DNA of 64,000 bases from Cytophagia bacterium (GCA_004293645.1 REAB01000051.1:1-64000); one strand, 5' to 3'; positions 17,760 to 26,496 are shown, numbered from the stretch's first letter. Notes: generated by a model not told the origin, from the letters alone. Numbers and translations: made by a program.

Positions 17760-18582
17760 ATTTGTTTTTGAGTAAATTAGACATTTGTAGCAATTTTATT
17801 TCGGTTAATTTTCGTTTGGTATCGAGCGGAAAATCACCGTTTTGCATCCAATCGTAGTACGACGGTTCTTGTTTCAACACATCTACGACGCGCTTGCCGT
17901 TGTGCTTTCCAAAGTTAAAAACAACCTCATCTTTGGCGTTGTAGGCCATACGCCCCGCAAAATCTACTATTTTGGCCGATGTCAAGTCGTGTAGCGCATC
18001 CATGTCGTTTTGCACGGGTTCGTAGAGTTCGCCTTTGGGATTTTTTATTTTTACGCCCGCGTAGCGATGCACTTGGGCATTTAGTACTTCAAAAGTAGCC
18101 ATTGTATCGGCCAGGGCGTTGTGGGCATTTTCCAAACTTTTGCCACAATAAAACTGGTAAGCTGCGCCCAAAGTGCGTGGTTCCATGAGGTGATAAATGC
18201 GCTGCGCGTCAATGAGGCGGCGGTTTTTGAGGTCAAAATTAACTCCTGCCCGCAAAAACTCTTCTACCAAAACGGGTACATCGTAACGGTTAGAATTAAA
18301 ACCCGCCAAGTCGCAACCTTCCAAGAAATTGGCCAATGTTTTGGCAAAATTTTTAAAATTAGGGCAATCTTTTACGTCTTCATCATAAATGCCGTGAATC
18401 AAACTGGTTTCAATCGGAATCGGTATTTCGGGATTTATCCGAAACGTTTTGGTTTCGATGCCGCCATTTATCAAGGCTTTTACCACGCTAATTTCCACAA
18501 TTCGGGCTTTTTGAATGTTCAAGCCCGTGGTTTCTAAGTCGAAAAAGGCCAGCGATTTTTTGAGTTTGAGGGTGTGTGTCAT
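17758..18582 (-). CDS. DnaQ-like 3'-5' exonuclease with C-terminal DUF3820-like segment
   Basis: DEDDh-type exonuclease of 274 residues. ExoI motif FFDLETTGL near residues 13-21, ExoII region GFNSNRYDVPVL near 94-105, and ExoIII HNALADTMAT near 152-161 are all present. The C-terminal ~60 residues, 'VVFNFGKHNGKRVVDVL...YYDWMQNGDFP', resemble DUF3820, a small domain often attached to these exonucleases in Bacteroidota. It could act in proofreading or in DNA/RNA turnover; which is not clear. Its ATG directly abuts the TGA of the upstream DUF952 gene (18582/18583), so the two are co-translated. Confidence 0.88.
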   Translation of the reverse strand: MTHTLKLKKSLAFFDLETTGLNIQKARIVEISVVKALINGGIETKTFRINPEIPIPIETSLIHGIYDEDVKDCPNFKNFAKTLANFLEGCDLAGFNSNRYDVPVLVEEFLRAGVNFDLKNRRLIDAQRIYHLMEPRTLGAAYQFYCGKSLENAHNALADTMATFEVLNAQVHRYAGVKIKNPKGELYEPVQNDMDALHDLTSAKIVDFAGRMAYNAKDEVVFNFGKHNGKRVVDVLKQEPSYYDWMQNGDFPLDTKRKLTEIKLLQMSNLLKNK

Positions 18583-18885
18583 TCAGAAAGAGGAAGTGTC
18601 GGTGATGGCCACAATGGCGTTTTTATTGATTGCCCCAAATACGTGCGGAAAAAGTTCGTTGACCGAAGGTGCCAATTCGTATTTGAGTTCGGCGGTGAGC
18701 AAATTTTCGTCAATGTGCAGCAGCATGGTATCTGTAGCGCCCGCGTAATATCGCTGCAAAACGCCCGCCACTTGCGCCGCCGTACTGCAATGAATGAAGC
18801 CCTCAATGGCAAGCGAGTCGGCTACGTAATGGTCTTGGTTTTCAAATTGTTGCCACTGACTGGCCGTTACTACGTGAAAAATCAT
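18583..18885 (-). CDS. DUF952-family protein
   Basis: A 100-residue protein matching DUF952 by eye. Start 'MIFHVVTASQWQQF', then 'YVADSLAIEGFIHCSTAAQV' with the family's conserved GFIHCS, and 'ELFPHVFGAINKNAIVAI' with the conserved LFPH/YG segment. Members are small cytosolic alpha/beta proteins of unknown function, sometimes annotated as glutathione S-transferase-like without proof. Stop codon abuts the exonuclease start. Confidence 0.85.
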   Translation of the reverse strand: MIFHVVTASQWQQFENQDHYVADSLAIEGFIHCSTAAQVAGVLQRYYAGATDTMLLHIDENLLTAELKYELAPSVNELFPHVFGAINKNAIVAITDTSSF

Positions 18886-18920
18886 AATTGGGTGTGTGGG
18901 GTTTGGTATTAGGGTGTAAT

Positions 18921-19053
18921 TTTGATGGCGCGAGCGTCCTCGCTCGTGCCGACTATTTACAGGCTTCCAGCCGTTTGATGGCGCGAGCGTCCTCGCTTTT
19001 GATGGCGCGAGCGTCCTCGCTCGTGCCGACTATTTACAGGCTTCCAGCCGTTT
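18921..19053. repeat. Tandem/dispersed GC-rich repeat, three copies of core
   Basis: The core TTTGATGGCGCGAGCGTCCT occurs at 18921, 18974 and 18998. The first and third copies continue through CGTGCCGACTATTTACAGGC to a 53-bp unit; the middle copy is cut after the core. Each full unit contains the perfect hairpin CGAGCG-TCCT-CGCTCG and a small GGCT/AGCC hairpin. It lies between the DUF952 gene and the end of the aminopeptidase gene, both on the minus strand. Confidence 0.8.
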
Positions 19054-19059
19054 CTATCA

Positions 19060-21621
19060 CTAAAAATCGCCAAATTGGCCGTACATTTCTTTGAGTTTGG
19101 GGTCGCGCTCGGCGGTTCTGATGCCTTTTCTCATGGATTTAACTCCCTCAATGTCAGTCAATAAACCCAACACTTGGTACGCACCAAAGCGCACAAAATA
19201 AGTGGAAGCGTTGCGGGCGGTACTTTCGAGCATGGGCAAGGCGCGGCGTTGGGTTTCGACGTTGGCCCTGATGAGATATTTGCCAAAAACCTGCAAAAAA
19301 TTATAGATATCGTTGGGCTTCAAACGGTTCATTTTCTGGATAAACCAATCGTACTGCTCGGCCTTGGCCAAACCCGCGTAATAGTTGGCTACAGCGGTTA
19401 CGATGTCGCTGTTGGGGGCATTTTCAAAGCGCGTGGCTACGTCGGCTGCGTCGTCGGGTTTGCCAATGAGATACGAATCTATGGCCGCCGAAACCACCAA
19501 ATAAGAAGTATCGTTGAGTGCCTCGCGGAAGAGTGGGTCGTTGGAATTGTCGCCAAACGAACCCAGCGTAATAATGGCCTCAGTACGCACCCGCGAGTGG
19601 GCATCTACCCGCGCTTTGCTCTGAATAATGCGCTCCACGCTGTTGAACTCCTGCCCGTCGTATTCCGAAAAATTAGAGATAGCCACCTGACGTATCTTCC
19701 AAAATCGGTCGTTCATGGCTTGCATCATCAAGTGCCGCACGGTGGAGTCGGCGAGTTGGCTTTCCAAGTTTGTAACCGACTCATAACGAGCCATGTAGTT
19801 ATCACAATTATGATATTGAAAAACCAGTTCGGGCTTCGATTTTTCATATTCTATTACGCCCAACAGTTGCTTTTCTACGTCAAAATCCACCAAATCAGGC
19901 CGTTGCTCGGCGGGAAATTCAAAGGTTTGAACGGCTCGATTTACCACGATGTCGTACTGCTTTTTTTGGCCTTTTACCCACACGTCTATTTTGAGCGGCA
20001 ACCGATAAATGGGCGTGTAAGTAGAATCTTGCAACTGCCGAACGGTGAGCGTAATTTTGTTGGTATCAAACACTTTTTCAACCTTCAAAGTGGGGTGTCC
20101 CGCCGACATAAACCACTGGTTAAAAAACCAAGTGAGGTCTTCGCCCGTAACTTGTTCAAATACTTCGCGCAGGTCGGCTACTTCGGCAGTGCCGAGGCGG
20201 TGGGCTTCCAAATATTTTTTGAACGACAAGAAAAACGCTTCGTCGCCCACGTATTTGCGCAACATGTGCAGCGTCCGCCCACCCTTTGCGTACGAGTGGC
20301 TGTCGAACATATCTTCTTTGTCGGCATAATAAGCCCGAATCAGCGGCTCTTGTTTTTGCTCGGCCTCGCCCAAATATTGCTGCAATTCGCCCTGCCCCCA
20401 GAGGTCGGCTTCTTCGCGGCCTTTGGCATATTCGGCCCAGAGGTATTCGGCATAATTGGCAAAAGCCTCATTGAGTGGCAGTTGACCCCAAGATTCGCAG
20501 GTAACATAGTTGCCAAACCAGTGATGCACCAACTCATGCGCAATGACGGCATCAGAGTTGCCATCGAGCAGCGAGCGTCCGTCCATCTGCACATTTTCGG
20601 CGTGAACCGTGATGCTGGTATTTTCCATTGCCCCCGCCACAAAGTCGCGCACGGCTACTTGGGCGTATTTTTGCCAAGGGTATTTTACGCCAAATTTTTC
20701 TTCAAAAAACGGTATCATTTGCGCCGTTCTTCCAAAAATAGCTTTGGCGTGCGGGGCGTACTCTGGCTCTACGTAATAGCTCAATTCTAAACCGTTGGGC
20801 AGTTTTTCGGTTTCTTTGGCGAAGTCGCCCACCACAAACGCCGCCAAATAGGGCGCGTGCGGAATATTCTGCACCCAACGGTCGGTGCGGGTGCTGTCGT
20901 CATTCATTTTCGACTCCACCAGCAGGCCGTTAGAAATAGTCTTGAACTTATTGTCCACGCGCAGGCTGATGTCTTGGGTCATTTTTTCGTTGGGCGTGTC
21001 CACCGTCGGAAACCAGCAGGAGTTGTATTCGGTTTCGCCCTGCGTCCAAATTTGGCGTGGTTTTCCCTCGTCAAGGCCGTCGGCATTGATAAAATACAGC
21101 CCTTTGTCGCCTTTGCTACCCATCATGTCGTCGGTCAGTTCGTTGGGTTTGGCCACGTAGTCAATCAACACGTGTAGCGTATCAAAACGGCTGTAAGTAC
21201 GGCGCAGCTTAATGTTCAGAACGCGCCGATTGTAGGTATATTCGAGGGTGTCGAAGGCGAACGATTTTACGTATTTTTTGGCCGTAGAGTCGTATTGTTC
21301 GAGCGTATCCAACTGAAAAACGCCTTTGATATCAAAGCCTTTGGCATCAAGTTCGAGCGTATTTTGGGGGTAAAAATAGGGTTTGAACGTAATGGTAGCC
21401 GTGCCGAGGGCGTGCTGCCGCAGCCAGTCAAATTGGAGTTTGAGTTGGGTGTGCAAAATGTCGTTTTTGAGCGCACGGGTAGGCCGATACGCTCCTTTCT
21501 TGGCCGCCCAAGCGGGGCGTTTGGCGGTGGTGTCGGCAGGGTTTTTGGGCGCGGCCAGCGATATTATATTTGTTGTAAATAGACAAATAAACAGGGCTAT
21601 AACTCTAAGCATTTTTCTCAT
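19060..21621 (-). CDS. Secreted M1-family aminopeptidase
   Basis: Zinc aminopeptidase of 853 residues with a signal peptide (hydrophobic stretch ~5-22, 'VIALFICLFTTNIISLAAP'). The family's exopeptidase motif appears as GAMENTSIT, followed by the zinc motif HELVHHWFGN (around residue 360) and NEAFANY with the third ligand. A beta-domain follows; the last ~280 residues have the pattern of HEAT-like repeats ('VRHLMMQAMNDRFWKIRQVAI', 'SHSRVRTEAIITLGSFGD'-type helices). It probably degrades peptides in the periplasm. The start overlaps the end of a 53-residue ORF upstream; ATG 21621 or the ATG at 21612 are both possible. Confidence 0.92.
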   Translation of the reverse strand: MRKMLRVIALFICLFTTNIISLAAPKNPADTTAKRPAWAAKKGAYRPTRALKNDILHTQLKLQFDWLRQHALGTATITFKPYFYPQNTLELDAKGFDIKGVFQLDTLEQYDSTAKKYVKSFAFDTLEYTYNRRVLNIKLRRTYSRFDTLHVLIDYVAKPNELTDDMMGSKGDKGLYFINADGLDEGKPRQIWTQGETEYNSCWFPTVDTPNEKMTQDISLRVDNKFKTISNGLLVESKMNDDSTRTDRWVQNIPHAPYLAAFVVGDFAKETEKLPNGLELSYYVEPEYAPHAKAIFGRTAQMIPFFEEKFGVKYPWQKYAQVAVRDFVAGAMENTSITVHAENVQMDGRSLLDGNSDAVIAHELVHHWFGNYVTCESWGQLPLNEAFANYAEYLWAEYAKGREEADLWGQGELQQYLGEAEQKQEPLIRAYYADKEDMFDSHSYAKGGRTLHMLRKYVGDEAFFLSFKKYLEAHRLGTAEVADLREVFEQVTGEDLTWFFNQWFMSAGHPTLKVEKVFDTNKITLTVRQLQDSTYTPIYRLPLKIDVWVKGQKKQYDIVVNRAVQTFEFPAEQRPDLVDFDVEKQLLGVIEYEKSKPELVFQYHNCDNYMARYESVTNLESQLADSTVRHLMMQAMNDRFWKIRQVAISNFSEYDGQEFNSVERIIQSKARVDAHSRVRTEAIITLGSFGDNSNDPLFREALNDTSYLVVSAAIDSYLIGKPDDAADVATRFENAPNSDIVTAVANYYAGLAKAEQYDWFIQKMNRLKPNDIYNFLQVFGKYLIRANVETQRRALPMLESTARNASTYFVRFGAYQVLGLLTDIEGVKSMRKGIRTAERDPKLKEMYGQFGDF

Positions 21622-21766
21622 TTACGATTTTTTTCCAAGCGGCATCATAGTCCTGTTGTTGCATTACAGGCTTACCTGATTGAATTCTTATTTTGTTGTC
21701 ATGCAACGTTCTGGCAAACCACAAGGCTCGCATTCTACGTTCTTCGTGAGATTGTTGCTTTTCCAT
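21605..21766 (-). CDS. Small 53-residue ORF upstream of the aminopeptidase
   Basis: ATG 21766 to TAG 21605, overlapping the first 17 bases of the aminopeptidase gene. The protein is hydrophilic and mostly helical, beginning MEKQQSHEERRMRALWFART and ending WKKIVNEKNA; no signal peptide or membrane segment. It resembles no family I recognise. It is supported by a consensus promoter 28 bp upstream (21794-21824) and the tight overlap, which suggests translational coupling to the aminopeptidase. It could also be a leader ORF with no protein role. Confidence 0.5.
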   Translation of the reverse strand: MEKQQSHEERRMRALWFARTLHDNKIRIQSGKPVMQQQDYDAAWKKIVNEKNA

Positions 21767-21793
21767 TTTAATGGAGAAATTAATTTATGAGGA

Positions 21794-21824
21794 CAAATTT
21801 AGGATTTCACAACATAGTATCCAA
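21794..21824 (-). promoter_or_regulatory. Promoter of the small ORF-aminopeptidase unit
   Basis: Minus strand: TTG (21824-21822), 20 bp, TAAATTTG (21801-21794). This matches the Bacteroidota TTTG-N19/20-TAnnTTTG pattern and lies 28 bp before the 53-residue ORF. Confidence 0.6.
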
Positions 21825-21885
21825 CTATACATCTATCAAAACGCAAAGTTCGGAATGATATTGGCAACAACCGCATACTGCGCAA

Positions 21886-21920
21886 AAAACCCTGTAAAGT
21901 TTGGGACTTCACAGGGTTTT
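21886..21920 (-). terminator. Terminator after asd
   Basis: AAAACCCTGTAAAGT (21886-21900), loop TTGGG, ACTTCACAGGGTTTT (21906-21920): 15-bp stem with one mismatch. On the minus strand it lies 23 bp after the asd stop and the arm ends in a T run; it could work in both directions. Confidence 0.75.
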
Positions 21921-21942
21921 GTTAGGTTACAAACAATAACTG

Positions 21943-22935
21943 TTACACCAATCCGTTTTTCGCCAAATACTCGGCAATTTGCACGGCGTTGGTGGCCGCA
22001 CCTTTGCGGAGGTTGTCGGCCACAATCCACATATTGAGGGTTTTGGGCTGGGTTTCGTCGCGGCGTATGCGCCCCACAAAGGTTTCGTCTTTGCCGTGGG
22101 CGGTGAGCGGCATGGGGTAAATCTTGTTGGCGGGGTCATCTTGTATCACAATTCCTTCGGCTGCGCCCAATATTTCGTAAATATCTGCGAGTTCAAATTC
22201 GTTTTCAAATTCCACGTTTACAGCCTCCGAGTGGCCGCCAATGGTCGGAATCCTGACCGTGGTAGCCGTAACCGCGATGGAGTCGTCCATCATGATTTTT
22301 TTGGTTTCGTTGGTCATTTTCATTTCTTCTTTGGTGTAGCCGTTGTCCAAAAACACGTCAATGTGCGGCAACACATTTAAGTCAATGGGGTAGGGATAAA
22401 CCTTGGCCACGGTGTCGTCGCCGTTGCGCTCGGCCATCAATTGGTCCACGGCGGCTTTGCCCGTACCCGTTACCGACTGGTAGGTGCTAACTACCACGCG
22501 CTTGATTTTATATTTGTGGTGCAATGGATTCAAAACCACCACCATCTGAATGGTCGAACAGTTGGGGTTGGCAATAATTTTATCTTCTTTGGTAAGCGTG
22601 TGGGCGTTTATTTCGGGCACCACCAGTTTTTTGGTAGGGTCCATGCGCCAAGCCGACGAGTTGTCAATAACCGTGATGCCCGCCTCGGCAAATTTGGGGG
22701 CTAATTGCAGCGATGTGCTGCCCCCTGCCGAAAAAATGGCAATGTCAGGCTTGGCGGCAATAGCGGCTTCGTAGCCTACCACCGTAAATTCTTGGCCTTT
22801 GAAGGCAATTTTGTTACCAATCGAACGCTCCGAAGCTACGGGAATGAGTTCGGTTACAGGGAAGTTACGTTCTGCCAATACTTTCAAGATTTCGCCACCT
22901 ACCAATCCAGTGGCACCAACTACTGCAATTTTCAT
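21943..22935 (-). CDS. asd: Aspartate-semialdehyde dehydrogenase
   Basis: NADPH-dependent reduction of aspartyl phosphate to aspartate semialdehyde, shared by lysine/diaminopimelate, threonine and methionine synthesis. 330 residues from ATG 22935; the frame extends six codons upstream but MKIAVVGATGLVG is the family start. Seen: nucleotide-binding GATGLVG at 8-14, FSAGGSTS, IDNSSAWRM, and the catalytic cysteine in IIANPNCSTIQM (around 128-135). Conserved GGHSEAVNVEF holds the active-site His. A terminator follows, and a palindromic repeat lies just upstream. Confidence 0.96.
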   Translation of the reverse strand: MKIAVVGATGLVGGEILKVLAERNFPVTELIPVASERSIGNKIAFKGQEFTVVGYEAAIAAKPDIAIFSAGGSTSLQLAPKFAEAGITVIDNSSAWRMDPTKKLVVPEINAHTLTKEDKIIANPNCSTIQMVVVLNPLHHKYKIKRVVVSTYQSVTGTGKAAVDQLMAERNGDDTVAKVYPYPIDLNVLPHIDVFLDNGYTKEEMKMTNETKKIMMDDSIAVTATTVRIPTIGGHSEAVNVEFENEFELADIYEILGAAEGIVIQDDPANKIYPMPLTAHGKDETFVGRIRRDETQPKTLNMWIVADNLRKGAATNAVQIAEYLAKNGLV

Positions 22936-22943
22936 GATGATAA

Positions 22944-23010
22944 AAGCCCCCAACCCCCGATGGGAGAGTTTTTATTGTTTGAGCCGCCCTGCGGAGGTGT
23001 GGGGGCTGGG
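22944..23010. repeat. Palindromic repeat, related to the element inside icmF
   Basis: Left end AAGCCCCCAACCCCCGATGG followed by GAGAGTTTTT. Reverse complement of the right end begins CCCAGCCCCCACACCTCCGC. The left end matches the left end of the icmF element (1400-1429) closely. Starts 8 bp upstream of the asd ATG, so it would be in its leader. The rest of the gap to 23278 shows no gene I can support. Confidence 0.65.
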
Positions 23011-23278
23011 ATATAAAAAAATCGTCGCCGTGAAGGTTCAGATAATCTCCCACAAACACGCTGGCAAACTGGGTTGGTGTCCCATTTTGCTCCGCGTATC
23101 TATTTAGATTTCTTTGTGTTCACGATGACGATTGAAATATGGCCACAAAATAACTGTTCTTTTAGCAACTCTACAAGACATTTCTAAGATTTTTACAATA
23201 AAAATGCAGTTTAGTTGCCGAATCAACAATAATATATGAGAAAAGTTACAAGTCTTTAATTCTAAAATCACAATGGCT

Positions 23279-23286
23279 TATCTTTG
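23279..23286 (+). promoter_or_regulatory. Likely -7 promoter element of xth
   Basis: TATCTTTG, a full match to TAnnTTTG, 100 bp before the xth ATG. The inferred transcript would start near 23293 and carry a hairpin leader (23318-23350). No clear -33 element. Confidence 0.5.
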
Positions 23287-23317
23287 CCAAATTGTGTAGT
23301 GTACAATGGTACAATAC

Positions 23318-23367
23318 AATGGTGGCACGACTTAGAGTCGTGCCACCATTCAAGTCGTGCCACCACT
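23318..23367. repeat. Perfect 15-bp hairpin plus a third repeat copy in the xth leader
   Basis: AATGGTGGCACGACT (23318-23332), loop TAG, AGTCGTGCCACCATT (23336-23350) is a perfect stem. AAGTCGTGCCACCACT at 23352-23367 repeats the right arm. It lies between the -7 element and the start of xth, so it would fold in the 5' leader. Confidence 0.7.
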
Positions 23368-23385
23368 CAATTATTCTTACGTGCA

Positions 23386-24150
23386 ATGCAAATTCTTTCT
23401 TACAATGTTAATGGCCTCCGTGCCGCCATCAAAAATGGCTTATTAGACTGGCTCAAAGACAAACCCTTCGACGTGCTGTGCTTTCAAGAAGTAAAAGCCA
23501 CGCCCGACCAAGTTGATGTGCTGGCTTTTCATTTTTTGGGCTACAAACTCGTCGGTTGGTTTGCTGCCGAAAAAAAAGGATACAGTGGGATCGCTATTTT
23601 TGCCAAAAACCCCGCCGATTTTGTCGAAACTGGCTGTGGAATAGCCCAATACGACCGTGAAGGGCGCGTTATCAGAGCCGATTTTGGCGATTTGACCATT
23701 GTCAATGCGTACTTTCCGTCTGGCACGAGCGGCGATGAGCGGCAGGGCGTAAAAATGCAGTTTTTAGCCGATTTTGAAATTTGGATTGAAAATTTACGCC
23801 AACAACGCCCCCATTTGGTGGTGGTAGGCGACTACAACATTGCCCACCAAGAAGTAGACATTCACGACCCCGTGCGCAACAAAAATACCACAGGTTTTTT
23901 GCCCCAAGAGCGCGCTTGGCTCACCCGTTGGTTTGAAGGTGGTTTTACCGACGCTTTCAGATATGCCAATCCCAATTTGGTAGAATATAGCTGGTGGAGC
24001 TACCGCGCGGGCGCACGGGCCAACAACAAAGGCTGGCGCATTGACTATCAGTCGGTAAGTGTTGAGCTGAAAGACCGAATTGTGGCTTGCCGCCAACTCA
24101 CCGATGCCGTCCACGCCGACCATTGCCCCGTATGGTTGGAATTGAAATAG
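23386..24150 (+). CDS. xth: Exodeoxyribonuclease III
   Basis: AP endonuclease / 3'-5' exonuclease for base-excision repair; 254 residues. Start at ATG 23386 (MQILSYNVNGLRAA), since the upstream extension is encoded by the hairpin repeats. Catalytic motifs of the EEP fold are visible: SYNVNGLRA, CFQEVKA (metal-binding Glu), VVVGDYNIAH (catalytic Asp/Asn), WRIDYQSVS and ADHCPVWLEL (Asp-His pair) at the end. Next gene starts about 40 bp later on the same strand but has its own promoter. Confidence 0.94.
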   Translation: MQILSYNVNGLRAAIKNGLLDWLKDKPFDVLCFQEVKATPDQVDVLAFHFLGYKLVGWFAAEKKGYSGIAIFAKNPADFVETGCGIAQYDREGRVIRADFGDLTIVNAYFPSGTSGDERQGVKMQFLADFEIWIENLRQQRPHLVVVGDYNIAHQEVDIHDPVRNKNTTGFLPQERAWLTRWFEGGFTDAFRYANPNLVEYSWWSYRAGARANNKGWRIDYQSVSVELKDRIVACRQLTDAVHADHCPVWLELK

Positions 24151-24172
24151 AACATATTTTTTGTTACTTTTG
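24142..24172 (+). promoter_or_regulatory. Promoter of the Uma2-family gene
   Basis: TTG (24142-24144), 20 bp, TACTTTTG (24165-24172), a full match to the Bacteroidota pattern. The start codon follows 18 bp later, leaving a very short leader. The -33 part lies inside the end of xth. Confidence 0.6.
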
Positions 24173-24190
24173 AGCAAACAAAACACGCAG

Positions 24191-24766
24191 ATGGAATACC
24201 AGATTGCCATAAAGATGGGGGATTACATGACCGACGACGAGTTTTTTCGGTTCTGTCAGATGAACGACAACCTTGCTTTTGAACGAAACGCCGATGGCCA
24301 AATCATTGTTATGCCTCCTACTACTTCTAAAACTGGAATCGCCAACTTAATGATTGGCAGCAAAATTTATCACTGGAACGAGGACACTCAATTGGGTTAC
24401 GCTTTCGACTCCTCTACTGGCTTCAAACTACCCAACGGAGCCACGCGCTCGCCCGACGTGGCATGGGTAGCCAAAGACCGCTGGGAGGCACTCACCACAT
24501 CGGAGCAAGAAAGTTTTGCGCCACTTTGCCCCGATTTTGTGGTAGAAATTCGCTCAAAAACCGACGACTTGAAGTCGTTGCAAGAAAAAATGGAAGAATA
24601 CCTGGCCAACGGTTGCCGTTTGGGCTGGCTTATTGACCTCAAAAACCAGCACGTTTACGTTTATCGGACAGGCCAAAGTTTTCAAAAAATAGATAATTTT
24701 TCAGAAACGCTCTCAGGCGAAAATGTATTGAACGGTTTTTCGTTAGAACTAAAACGCTTACTTTGA
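24191..24766 (+). CDS. Uma2-family PD-(D/E)XK nuclease-fold protein
   Basis: A 191-residue member of the Uma2/DUF820 family. Start at ATG 24191, just after the consensus promoter. Seen: YMTDDEFFRFC near the start, 'RSPDVAWVAKDRW' and 'LCPDFVVEIRSKTD', which supply the Asp and Glu-x-Arg/Lys core of the nuclease fold, then 'EEYLANGCRLGWLID', typical of the family. Uma2 proteins are abundant in cyanobacteria and Bacteroidota; biochemical function is not established, and a nuclease role is inferred from the fold. Its stop lies 11 bp upstream of the next gene's ATG. Confidence 0.88.
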   Translation: MEYQIAIKMGDYMTDDEFFRFCQMNDNLAFERNADGQIIVMPPTTSKTGIANLMIGSKIYHWNEDTQLGYAFDSSTGFKLPNGATRSPDVAWVAKDRWEALTTSEQESFAPLCPDFVVEIRSKTDDLKSLQEKMEEYLANGCRLGWLIDLKNQHVYVYRTGQSFQKIDNFSETLSGENVLNGFSLELKRLL

Positions 24767-24777
24767 AATTTTACAGC

Positions 24778-26496
24778 ATGAAACATTTTCTGCTTTTCTG
24801 GGCATTGGCACTCACAATCAACGCTACTTTTGCCCAGAAAAACCAACCAATTGCCGAAACCGAAGAACAAAAAAAACGACGCTTTGACACCGAGTGGCTG
24901 CTTTCGGAAGGCATGAAATACACCATGATGGAAGAATACGCACGAGCTGACAGTTCGTTTAGGAAAGCCCTGCAAGCCAATCCAAATGTGGCGGCCATCA
25001 ACTACGAATTGGCACGGGTATTGGTAAAACGCGAAAAATTGGACGAAGCGGCTATTTTTGCCCAAAAAGCCTATGAATTTGCCCCCGAAAACAAATACTA
25101 TGGCCTCGAACTGGCCGAAATCGCCACTCAACAACGCAAATACACCAAAGCCGCCGACTTGTACAAAGCCATTATTCAACGAGACCCCGATAACGCTGCC
25201 TACGGGCTCGAACTGGCGGCGGTTTATTTACTCGACGATAAATACGAAGAAGCCATCAAAGCCTATAACGAAGTAGAAAAAAACCTGGGCATAGACGAGG
25301 ACATCACCCACCAAAAACAACGTATTTATTTGCGACTCGAAAAAGTGGAAAAAGCCATTGATGAAGCCCAGAAACTAATAGACTCAGAACCAGGCGAATC
25401 GCGGTATGTGGTAGAAAAAGCCCAACTTTTGATGGTGGCCAAACGCCCCAAAGAAGCCCAGCAGCAACTCGAAAAAGCCCTAATTCTCAATCCTGACGAA
25501 GCCGACGCTCGCGTTATGCTGGCCGAACTGTACAAACAAAGTGGCAATCCGCAAGCCGCCGAGCAGCAAATGGGGCAGATGTTTGCCAACCCAAACGCCG
25601 ACGTGGACGTAAAAATGCAAGCACTGCTGGGCTTACTGCGCGAGTCGAAAGACGATGCCAGCCGCCAAGAAGTACTAACCCGCGCCGAAGCGCTCATCAA
25701 AGCCCATCCCAAAGAAGTAAAAGCCTACGCCGTTTATGCCGACCTCCTGAGCAAGCTCAACCGAAAAGCTGACGCACGCGACGCATACGTGAAAGCAGCA
25801 CGCCTCGAACCCGCCATGTTTGAACTATGGGCGGCAATTTTGCAACTCGACGGCGAACTCAACCAAACCGACAGCAGCATTGCCCACTCCGAGCAAGCCA
25901 TTGAGCTTTTTCCCAATCAAGGTATGTTTTGGTACTCAAACGGAGCGGCGCACTTAATGAAACGAAACCATCAAAAAGCCGTTGATGCCCTCGAAGAAGC
26001 CCTCAAATTATCGTCAGAAAACCAAAACTTGGCCACCATTATTCAAGCACAACTGGGCGATGCTTACAACGGCTTGGGCAACCACACCAAGTCGGACGAA
26101 GCCTACGAAGCCGCCCTCAAAAACGACCCCGAAAACGACTACGTGAGCAATAATTACAGCTATTTTTTATCGTTGCGCAAAGAAAAACTGGAACGCGCCC
26201 GCACCCTCGCCAGCGGCATTGTAACCCGCAACCCCAACAACGCCACGTTTTTGGACACCTACGCCTGGGTGCTGTACGTCATGAAAGACTACGCCCAAGC
26301 CCGCACTTATTTAGAAAAAGCGTTGGCCTCAGGCCAAAACGTGAGCGGTACCATTGTAGAACATTATGGCGACGTGCTATTTCAAATGGGCGAGCGCGAA
26401 AAAGCGTTAGAACAATGGAAAAAAGCCAAAAGTATGGGCGAAAATAGCCCGCAGATTGACAAAAAAATTACAACAGGACAACTACATGAACAGTAA
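24778..26496 (+). CDS. Secreted/periplasmic TPR-repeat protein
   Basis: A 572-residue protein with signal peptide (MKHFLLFWALALTINATFAQ) followed by tandem tetratricopeptide repeats through almost the whole chain. Typical repeat helices can be read at 'YARADSSFRKALQANPNVAA', 'YTKAADLYKAIIQRDPDNAA', 'PKEAQQQLEKALILNPDEAD' and 'YAQARTYLEKALASG'. TPRs form protein-binding superhelices, so it is likely a scaffold in the envelope. Start set at ATG 24778, which gives the signal peptide. It overlaps the DUF4292 lipoprotein gene by 11 bp, and an EnvC-like gene follows. In Bacteroidota this TPR/DUF4292/peptidase-like order recurs, suggesting a joint role in cell-wall or outer-membrane upkeep. Confidence 0.9.
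   Translation: MKHFLLFWALALTINATFAQKNQPIAETEEQKKRRFDTEWLLSEGMKYTMMEEYARADSSFRKALQANPNVAAINYELARVLVKREKLDEAAIFAQKAYEFAPENKYYGLELAEIATQQRKYTKAADLYKAIIQRDPDNAAYGLELAAVYLLDDKYEEAIKAYNEVEKNLGIDEDITHQKQRIYLRLEKVEKAIDEAQKLIDSEPGESRYVVEKAQLLMVAKRPKEAQQQLEKALILNPDEADARVMLAELYKQSGNPQAAEQQMGQMFANPNADVDVKMQALLGLLRESKDDASRQEVLTRAEALIKAHPKEVKAYAVYADLLSKLNRKADARDAYVKAARLEPAMFELWAAILQLDGELNQTDSSIAHSEQAIELFPNQGMFWYSNGAAHLMKRNHQKAVDALEEALKLSSENQNLATIIQAQLGDAYNGLGNHTKSDEAYEAALKNDPENDYVSNNYSYFLSLRKEKLERARTLASGIVTRNPNNATFLDTYAWVLYVMKDYAQARTYLEKALASGQNVSGTIVEHYGDVLFQMGEREKALEQWKKAKSMGENSPQIDKKITTGQLHEQ

Noticed and set aside
18921-19053. CRISPR array
   Set aside because: Only two full units and one partial, adjoining with no variable spacers.
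19174-20790. 538-residue plus-strand open frame
   Set aside because: It is antisense to the M1 aminopeptidase, has no recognisable motif and an odd His/Gly/Phe-rich composition; a shadow of codon bias on the other strand.
22865-23059. 64-residue minus-strand frame upstream of asd
   Set aside because: It crosses the palindromic repeat and overlaps the asd start in another frame; no homology recognised.
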